Origin: Planctomycetaceae bacterium
GTDB lineage: Bacteria > Planctomycetota > Planctomycetia > Pirellulales > Pirellulaceae
DNA length: 11,846 nucleotides
NCBI GenBank assembly: GCA_002685655.1
Contig: NYXM01000016.1
Coordinates: 3,344 to 15,189 of the forward strand
Direction of reading: 5' to 3'
Shown: one piece after another, positions 6,855 to 11,846 of the stretch
How positions within the stretch are numbered: the stretch's first letter is position 1
How the letters are laid out: each line of letters opens with the position of its first letter
Notes under the pieces: generated by a model
What the model was told of the DNA's origin: nothing
What the model saw: the letters and a program-made list of their open reading frames with translations, nothing else
Database searches by the model: none
Translations under genes and position numbers: made by a program

Positions 6855-8303
6855 ATGTTTGAGTGCAACCGAGTACTTCATCCGCCGATCACGCGACGCG
6901 ACATGCTGGCCCAATGTGCAAACGGCTTTGGCGCGGTTGCAATGACGGCGATGTTGGCCGGCAGGGGGTTTGCTTCAACGGACGCCGACGTTCTAGACAA
7001 ACAACTCAACCCCTTAGCGCCGAAGCCAAAACATTTTGCATCCGAGGCGAAGAACGTCATCTTTCTCTACATGGATGGCGGTCCGTCGCAAGTCGATACG
7101 TTTGATCCCAAGCCACGCCTGGACAAGGAGGACGGCAAACCGTTCGGCTTGAACGTCGACAAGAAAACACTGCAGTTCGACAACATGGGGTTGACTTTGG
7201 CCAGCCCGTGGAAGTTCAAACGCTATGGCCAGAGCGGATTGCCGGTGAGTGACTTGTTTCCCAACCTTGGAAAATGTGCCGATTGGATGGCCTTTGTTCG
7301 CTCGATGACGGCGAAGTTCTCCGAACACACGTTTGCCAACTACTTCCTACACACCGGACATCCCATCCAAGGACGTCCCAGCATGGGCGCCTGGATAACG
7401 TACGGACTGGGCAGTGAGTGTCAGAACTTGCCGGGTTTCATCGTGCTCAATGGTGGGCTGACTCCGCCGGGCGGGCTCGACAACTTCAACAGCGGCTATC
7501 TTCCGGCAACCTACCAGGCATCAGTTTTCAACGCGGGTGATACACCAGTAGCAAACATCAAGCCTTGGGAAACGCCGCAACGGCAGCAAAGCAAGCTCGA
7601 CCTGATGCGGCGTCTCGACAAGACAGCGATGCAGCGCATGGGCAAGCTTGACAAACTAGAGGCAGCCATCGCGAACTACGAAGTTGCCGCCCGCATGCAG
7701 ACAGCGGTACCAGAGTTAATGGACGTGACCGGTGAGTCCAAGGAAACACTCGAACTGTACGGGTTGAACGACAAGTTCAAGAACACGCGAACTTACGGCC
7801 ACAACTGTCTCGTGGCCAGGCGACTCATCGAGCGCGGCGTGCGCTTTATCGAACTCACTTGTCCCAATGGTAACGGCGACCGTTGGGACCAACACAGCAA
7901 GCTGAGAGACGGGCACAACAAGAACGCCAGGTCCGTCGATAAGCCGATTGCAGCGCTGTTGATCGATCTCAATCGTCGCGGCCTGTTGAGCGAGACGCTT
8001 GTCGTGTTTGCCGGCGAATTCGGCCGCACACCGTTCGCCCAAGGTCGCGATGGCCGCGACCACAACCCCTTCGGCTTTACTGTTTGGATGGCCGGCGGCG
8101 GTGTCAAAGGCGGTACGGTTTTCGGCGCGACTGACGAATTCGGCTACAAAGCCGTCGAGAACAGGGTCGAGATCCACGATCTGCACGCCACCATGCTGCA
8201 CCTGCTGGGTGTGGACCATACCAGACAGACATTCCGTTTCGCCGGCCGTGACATGCGACTGACCGACGTACATGGTCGGGCAATCAAAGAAGTTGTGGCT
8301 TAA
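6855..8303 (+). CDS. DUF1501 family protein, Tat-exported
   Basis: DUF1501 proteins are related in fold to the alkaline phosphatase/sulfatase superfamily; their reaction is not established. The ATG at 6855 gives 482 residues, with twin arginines R14-R15 in ITRRDMLAQC and a following hydrophobic stretch to about residue 40, a Tat-type signal. FLYMDGGPSQVDTFDPKP has candidate metal ligands D74, D81 and D84. The C-terminal core has RWDQHS, GLLSETLVVFAGEFGRTPF (E388-T392), GRDHNP (400-405), MAGGGVKGGTVFG and HDLHATMLHLLG, all typical of the family. A TTG at 6801 with an excellent AAGGAG site would add 18 polar residues and overlap the upstream PSCyt1 gene by 11 bases; I prefer the ATG for its standard Tat n-region, but the TTG is a real alternative. 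The gene is the second of a two-gene operon and its stop overlaps the convergent hemG stop. Confidence 0.93.
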   Translation: MFECNRVLHPPITRRDMLAQCANGFGAVAMTAMLAGRGFASTDADVLDKQLNPLAPKPKHFASEAKNVIFLYMDGGPSQVDTFDPKPRLDKEDGKPFGLNVDKKTLQFDNMGLTLASPWKFKRYGQSGLPVSDLFPNLGKCADWMAFVRSMTAKFSEHTFANYFLHTGHPIQGRPSMGAWITYGLGSECQNLPGFIVLNGGLTPPGGLDNFNSGYLPATYQASVFNAGDTPVANIKPWETPQRQQSKLDLMRRLDKTAMQRMGKLDKLEAAIANYEVAARMQTAVPELMDVTGESKETLELYGLNDKFKNTRTYGHNCLVARRLIERGVRFIELTCPNGNGDRWDQHSKLRDGHNKNARSVDKPIAALLIDLNRRGLLSETLVVFAGEFGRTPFAQGRDGRDHNPFGFTVWMAGGGVKGGTVFGATDEFGYKAVENRVEIHDLHATMLHLLGVDHTRQTFRFAGRDMRLTDVHGRAIKEVVA

Positions 8304-9736
8304 GAGACTGTTGACGAAGGCGCGAAGGTCTTTGCCAGGCTTTCCGCGGCCTGCTCGCCACTGTGGATGCAGTTAGGCACACCCACACCGTCATACGCGT
8401 TTCCTGCGAGGTGCAGACCGGGATGGCGACTCAGCCGCTGGCGGATGCGAAAGAGCTTGTCCACGTGACCAACGAAGTACTGCGGCATCGCAGCTTTGCA
8501 GCGGCTGATCTGCACCAGGCTGGGATCGCCCTGGATACCAAGCAGTTCGTGAAGCTCGCCGGTAGCCATGTCCAGCAATTGGTCGTCGGGAGATTCGGCA
8601 AGTTGGGCCTGACGGTCGCCGCCTATGAAGACGCGAATTAGGACGTGATCATCCGGGGCGCGACCTGCGTACTTGATGCTCGAGAAACTGGCCGACAGAA
8701 TCTTTCGCTGTTCGATCTCAGGCACAATCAAGCCGAATCCTTCGAGCGGATGTGTGAGTTGATCGCGCGCATAGCCGACAGAGACAATCGAACAGCTCGC
8801 ATGATGAATCGTTTTGAGTTCTCGGGTGACATCGTCATCGAGCGATGCGACAAGCTTGGCGGTGGGCATCGCCGGTGTCGCAAGAATAACTGCGTCGAAC
8901 TCGCTTGGACTGTCAACGTCTCTCGCAAACGATAGGGACCACCCGCACTGGACTTCTGCAATTCGTTCAACGGGGGCGTCCAAGTGAATGCATCCAACCG
9001 GCAGCTTGCTGGCAATGGCGTCCACTAAGCTCGACATTCCGTCCCGTGGCGCGACGAACATGCTGTAGCGCGCCCCGCCGCTTCGTTCTTTCGATTTCGG
9101 CTGGTTTCGCAACGCGCGAATGAGGCTGCCGTGTTTCGCTTCCATCTCCGCAAAACGTGGCATCGTGGATTGCAGACTGAGTTTGTCTGGATCTCCCGTG
9201 TAGATACCGCCGACCAACGGCTGCACGAGCCGGTCATAAGTCTCGCGGCCGAAGCGACGCCGCACGAACGATGCAAGGCTTTCTTCCTCGCCCGCTCGCC
9301 GTTGCGGGACGAAATACTCGCAGGCCAGACGGAGTTTGCCAAGCGGACTCAAGATCGGCGTGGTCAGCATCGGCCAAGCCTTCGACGGTGCCATCACAAC
9401 GAAGCCGTCAGGGATTGGTACGGGCTTGCCCTTCCGCACGACAAACGCGTGGCGGTAGCCCGAGTTGGTCTGAATGAGCTGGTCATCGAATCCAATCCGC
9501 CGGCACAGGTCCATCGCCCAAGGGATCGTCGTAATGAAATTGTCCGCCCCCCCCTCGATCAAAAAACCGTCACGACGCGTTGTTTCCAACGCACCACCGA
9601 GCCGATGGCTGGATTCGAACAAGGATAGCTGGACATCGGGAACAAGTTCCGTCAAGCGATGAGCGGCAGCGAGCCCTGTGATACCACCGCCAACGACGGC
9701 CACTCGCAAAACGGACGGAAGTTCGCGGGTAGACAT
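8300..9736 (-). CDS. hemG: Oxygen-dependent protoporphyrinogen oxidase, HemG/HemY type
   Basis: Flavoenzyme of haem biosynthesis that oxidises protoporphyrinogen IX to protoporphyrin IX; some bacterial relatives act on coproporphyrinogen III. Its 478 residues match the usual length. The N-terminal FAD-binding fold has GGGITG (G16, G18, G21) and the ribose-binding acid E41 in LFESSHRLGG. DGFLIEGGADNF is the conserved motif after the first fold. LVQPLVGGIYTGDPDKLSL is characteristic of this enzyme family rather than of amine oxidases in general. The C-terminus, LHLAGNAYDGVGVPNCIHSG, completes the FAD site. There is no signal peptide, so it acts in the cytoplasm or at the inner membrane face. 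The symbol hemG follows the common family name; hemY is used for the same oxygen-dependent type. The ATG lies 5 bases after the DUF3365 stop, with only a weak AGG upstream, implying translational coupling. Haem is required by the c-type haem proteins encoded nearby. Confidence 0.92.
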   Translation of the reverse strand: MSTRELPSVLRVAVVGGGITGLAAAHRLTELVPDVQLSLFESSHRLGGALETTRRDGFLIEGGADNFITTIPWAMDLCRRIGFDDQLIQTNSGYRHAFVVRKGKPVPIPDGFVVMAPSKAWPMLTTPILSPLGKLRLACEYFVPQRRAGEEESLASFVRRRFGRETYDRLVQPLVGGIYTGDPDKLSLQSTMPRFAEMEAKHGSLIRALRNQPKSKERSGGARYSMFVAPRDGMSSLVDAIASKLPVGCIHLDAPVERIAEVQCGWSLSFARDVDSPSEFDAVILATPAMPTAKLVASLDDDVTRELKTIHHASCSIVSVGYARDQLTHPLEGFGLIVPEIEQRKILSASFSSIKYAGRAPDDHVLIRVFIGGDRQAQLAESPDDQLLDMATGELHELLGIQGDPSLVQISRCKAAMPQYFVGHVDKLFRIRQRLSRHPGLHLAGNAYDGVGVPNCIHSGEQAAESLAKTFAPSSTVS

Positions 9737-9741
9737 TAGGC

Positions 9742-10344
9742 CTAGTCTTGCTTGACGGGGATGCTGATGACGAGCCCGACGACGCGCTTTCGCCGTCGAT
9801 TCTGCATGAGCGTAGGTTCATGGCAGCGGAGGCAGGAGGCAACGAGCGTTACCGCGCCGGCGCGATGATAGACTCCCTTCTCGATCAGTTCGAAATCATC
9901 TTTTCCCGAGGCAAGCGCTTTGGCAGCCTTCTTTTCGAACTCGCTTTCCGGCTCGTGGTCGATGTTCATGGCCTCGGTATTCACGGAGATCCAGCGCGTC
10001 TTGCCATGCGTCTCCTGATCGACCCAATAGAAAACGTCCTCCAAGACACGAGATGGCACCGTCAACCGCTTACCTTCCTCGAAGTACGCACGATGGACCA
10101 TGATCAACGTCGATTCGTAGGTGGTGTGCAAGAGCTTCGTTCGGGCACGAGCTTCTTCGATCGTCATTATCGGCTTGCCCAGTTTGATCTGATCCGCGGA
10201 GTCCCCAGATTTTCCAGGGGGCTCGCCAAGCGAGTCGCTGACCGCTATGAAAAGGCTCGCTGCTCCCACGATCATGCACAATCCGGCCGATATTCTCAGA
10301 TTCACGTTAAGATTCCTCATGGGCTCAGCTTTCTTGTGTTGCAT
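9742..10344 (-). CDS. DUF3365 (Tll0287-like) haem-binding protein with one CXXCH
   Basis: A 200-residue exported or membrane-anchored protein. After a short n-region, residues 22-36 (roughly AGLCMIVGAASLFIAV) are a signal peptide or anchor. The rest matches the DUF3365/Tll0287-like domain, a PAS-like sensor or haem-binding fold, ending with CLRCH (C171, C174, H175), a c-type haem site, and the typical GLVISIPV strand. Its ligand and partner are unknown. The chosen ATG at 10344 lies one base after the stop of the upstream DUF1501 gene (TAAAATG), a classic coupled start. An ATG at 10320 would give a cleaner signal peptide (MRNLNVNLRISAG) and 192 residues. A GTG at 10371 is less likely. The gene sits between DUF1501 and hemG in one operon, so a c-haem protein and a haem-synthesis enzyme would be co-transcribed. 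Confidence 0.85.
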   Translation of the reverse strand: MQHKKAEPMRNLNVNLRISAGLCMIVGAASLFIAVSDSLGEPPGKSGDSADQIKLGKPIMTIEEARARTKLLHTTYESTLIMVHRAYFEEGKRLTVPSRVLEDVFYWVDQETHGKTRWISVNTEAMNIDHEPESEFEKKAAKALASGKDDFELIEKGVYHRAGAVTLVASCLRCHEPTLMQNRRRKRVVGLVISIPVKQD

Positions 10345-10345
10345 T

Positions 10346-11812
10346 TTAACTGAGAAACTCTTCAAGCACACGGTATTCTTCCACTCCTGTCACCCGCGCA
10401 TCGAGGCCCTGGAACTTGATCGATAGACGTGCGTTGTCGATTCCGAGGCAATGTAGGATCGTGTTGTTGATGTCAGAAATCCTCACGGGATCTTCGACGA
10501 TGTTGTAGCTGAAGTCGTCGGTCATACCGATCGACCGTCCTCCCTGGACCCCGCCGCCCGCCATCCACATGGTGAAGCAACGTGGATGGTGATCACGGCC
10601 GTAGTTGTCGCGCGCCAGCTTGCCTTGGCAGTAGACGGTGCGACCAAATTCGCCGCCCCAGGTGACGAGCGTGTCTTCCAACATACCGCGGCGTTTCAGA
10701 TCGTCGATCAAGGCCCGTGTCGGTTGATCGATATCGCGACATTGATTGCGAATGTCGCGAGGCAAGTTATTATGCTGATCCCAACCACGATGGAAGAGCT
10801 GAATGCACTGCACACCTCGCTCGGCCATCCTCCGCGCCAGCAGGCAACTCGCTGCAAACGTGCCCGGCTTCATCACGTCCGGCCCGTACATGTCGAGAAC
10901 ATGTTGCGGCTCCTGCGAAAAGTCCGTCAGCTCCGGGACCGAAGTTTGCATACGGAAAGCCATCTCGTACTGAGTCGTTCGCGCTTGCGTCTCCGGATCA
11001 CCCGCTTGCTCATACTGAATTGCATTCAGCCGCGCGAGCCCTGCGAGCATTTTGCCGCGAGTCTCTCGATCGACACCGTCTGGATTCGAAAGAAACAGCA
11101 CCGGATCGCCTTGGGCTCGCAACGCAACGCCTTGCAATCGCGAGGGCAGAAACCCGGTCCCCCATAACCGGTTGTAAAGTGCCTGTGCACTCTTTCGTCC
11201 CGACCAGGTCGGCGTCATGACCACGTAATTCGGCAAGTTCTCTGTTGCTACGCCGAGCCCGTATGCCAGCCATGCTCCCAGGCTCGGCCAGCCGGGCAGC
11301 TCGCGTCCAGTCTGAATGTACGTAATCGCCGGATCGTGATTGATGGCGTTGGTATTGACGCTGTACATGAACGAGAGATCATCCACGACCTTGGCCGTAT
11401 GTGGCAGCAACTCGCTCACCCATCGCCCGCAATCTCCGTGTTGTGCGAAGTTGAACATCGACGGAGCAAGCGGGAAGCGCTTCTGCCCTGATGTCATCGT
11501 GGTGAAACGTTGGCCTTGCCGCACGGAATCCGGCAGGTCTTTGTCGAACAACTTCGTGACCATTGGCTTGTAGTCATACAGATCCATCTGAGCCGGCCCA
11601 CCGCTCATGAACAAGTAAATGAACCGCTTCGCCGTCGGTGGATGATGAGGCAGGTCCGGCAACCCGCCAGGCCGTTTGGGCGCATCTGCCTTCATCGCCT
11701 TGGCATCCCTGTTCAACAATGTTGCCAGGGCAGCAGCTCCCGCGGCATTCAGGCCACGGCCGAGAAGTTGTCGGCGGGTCAGTTGCAGTAGTGTCTCAGT
11801 GCGAGGATCCAT
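10346..11812 (-). CDS. DUF1501 family protein, Tat-exported (second copy in the window)
   Basis: A 488-residue DUF1501 protein, clearly homologous to but well diverged from the one on the plus strand. [10 protein letters not shown] (R13-R14) and the hydrophobic stretch to about residue 33 form a Tat signal. [20 protein letters not shown] corresponds to the first metal-site motif, with S70 where the other copy has Asp, and with D77 and D80 retained. [48 protein letters not shown] and [13 protein letters not shown] are the conserved C-terminal core. The ATG at 11812 is preceded by AAGGA (11820-11824) at a 7-base spacing. Its stop lies one base before the DUF3365 ATG. In planctomycetes the gene just upstream of a DUF1501 gene is usually a PSCyt1/DUF1549/DUF1553 gene; only 34 bases remain, so this cannot be checked here. 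Confidence 0.93.
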   Translation of the reverse strand: MDPRTETLLQLTRRQLLGRGLNAAGAAALATLLNRDAKAMKADAPKRPGGLPDLPHHPPTAKRFIYLFMSGGPAQMDLYDYKPMVTKLFDKDLPDSVRQGQRFTTMTSGQKRFPLAPSMFNFAQHGDCGRWVSELLPHTAKVVDDLSFMYSVNTNAINHDPAITYIQTGRELPGWPSLGAWLAYGLGVATENLPNYVVMTPTWSGRKSAQALYNRLWGTGFLPSRLQGVALRAQGDPVLFLSNPDGVDRETRGKMLAGLARLNAIQYEQAGDPETQARTTQYEMAFRMQTSVPELTDFSQEPQHVLDMYGPDVMKPGTFAASCLLARRMAERGVQCIQLFHRGWDQHNNLPRDIRNQCRDIDQPTRALIDDLKRRGMLEDTLVTWGGEFGRTVYCQGKLARDNYGRDHHPRCFTMWMAGGGVQGGRSIGMTDDFSYNIVEDPVRISDINNTILHCLGIDNARLSIKFQGLDARVTGVEEYRVLEEFLS

Positions 11813-11846
11813 TGTGTTGTCCTTTTTGCAGCTGCAAGCGATCAGC
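11813..11846 (-). promoter_or_regulatory. Leader with strong ribosome binding site for the second DUF1501 gene
   Basis: Minus-strand AAGGA at 11820-11824, with an A-rich run before it and 7 bases before the ATG, is a good Shine-Dalgarno site. No promoter is recognisable in the 34 bases left. A TGA occurs at 11842-11844 on the minus strand and might be the end of an upstream gene, which cannot be judged from this window. Confidence 0.55.

Noticed and set aside
7716..8273. Minus-strand open frame of 185 codons inside DUF1501
   Set aside because: Antisense shadow of strongly conserved DUF1501 motifs.
9748..10353. Plus-strand open frame of 201 codons opposite the DUF3365 gene
   Set aside because: It is the antisense shadow of a protein with a clear CXXCH and domain match; it shows no ribosome site or known motif.
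10586..11167. Plus-strand open frames of 193 and 167 codons opposite the second DUF1501 gene
   Set aside because: Two overlapping frames in the same place, both antisense to conserved coding sequence.

Overview
The window looks like chromosome of a planctomycete, most likely of the Pirellulales / Rhodopirellula-like group. The strongest evidence is the gene content. There is a PSCyt1-DUF1549-DUF1553 cytochrome protein followed by a Tat-exported DUF1501 protein, a second DUF1501 gene on the other strand, and an iduronate-2-sulfatase-like sulfatase. All of these families are greatly expanded in planctomycetes. The assignment rests on family content, because no rRNA or other phylogenetic marker is present.

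Layout, left to right. (1) Positions 1-713, minus strand: the N-terminal 237 codons of a secreted type I sulfatase, running off the left edge, with a plausible promoter at 735-762. (2) Positions 714-1059: a non-coding gap holding three related palindromic units, a short G/C-rich tandem array and one compact hairpin. (3) Positions 1060-3010, minus strand: a two-gene operon of a secreted cupredoxin-like protein followed, 22 bases later, by a Tat-exported sulfite-oxidase-fold molybdoenzyme. (4) Positions 3011-3340: a divergent intergenic region. (5) Positions 3341-8303, plus strand: a large di-haem-motif PSCyt1/DUF1549/DUF1553 protein and a coupled DUF1501 protein. (6) Positions 8300-11812, minus strand: a tightly packed operon, transcribed DUF1501, then a DUF3365 haem-binding protein, then an oxygen-dependent protoporphyrinogen oxidase (hemG/hemY type). 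Its last stop codon overlaps that of the convergent DUF1501 gene on a TTAA.

How the genes may work together. Most products are predicted to be exported: sulfatase, molybdoenzyme, cupredoxin, two DUF1501 proteins, a two-CXXCH cytochrome and a one-CXXCH DUF3365 protein. The theme is extracytoplasmic redox chemistry with c-haem, copper and molybdenum, beside one intracellular haem-biosynthesis enzyme that shares an operon with a haem-binding protein. PSCyt1/DUF1549/DUF1553 plus DUF1501 pairs are very common in planctomycetes, but their biochemical role is not established, so no pathway is assigned here.

I did not find a defence system, CRISPR array, tRNA, rRNA, insertion sequence or phage gene. 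The items most worth a second look are the cupredoxin-molybdoenzyme pair, where arginines of the canonical sulfite pocket appear to be missing, the palindromic repeat cluster with covarying stems, and the haem-protein/haem-synthesis operon.
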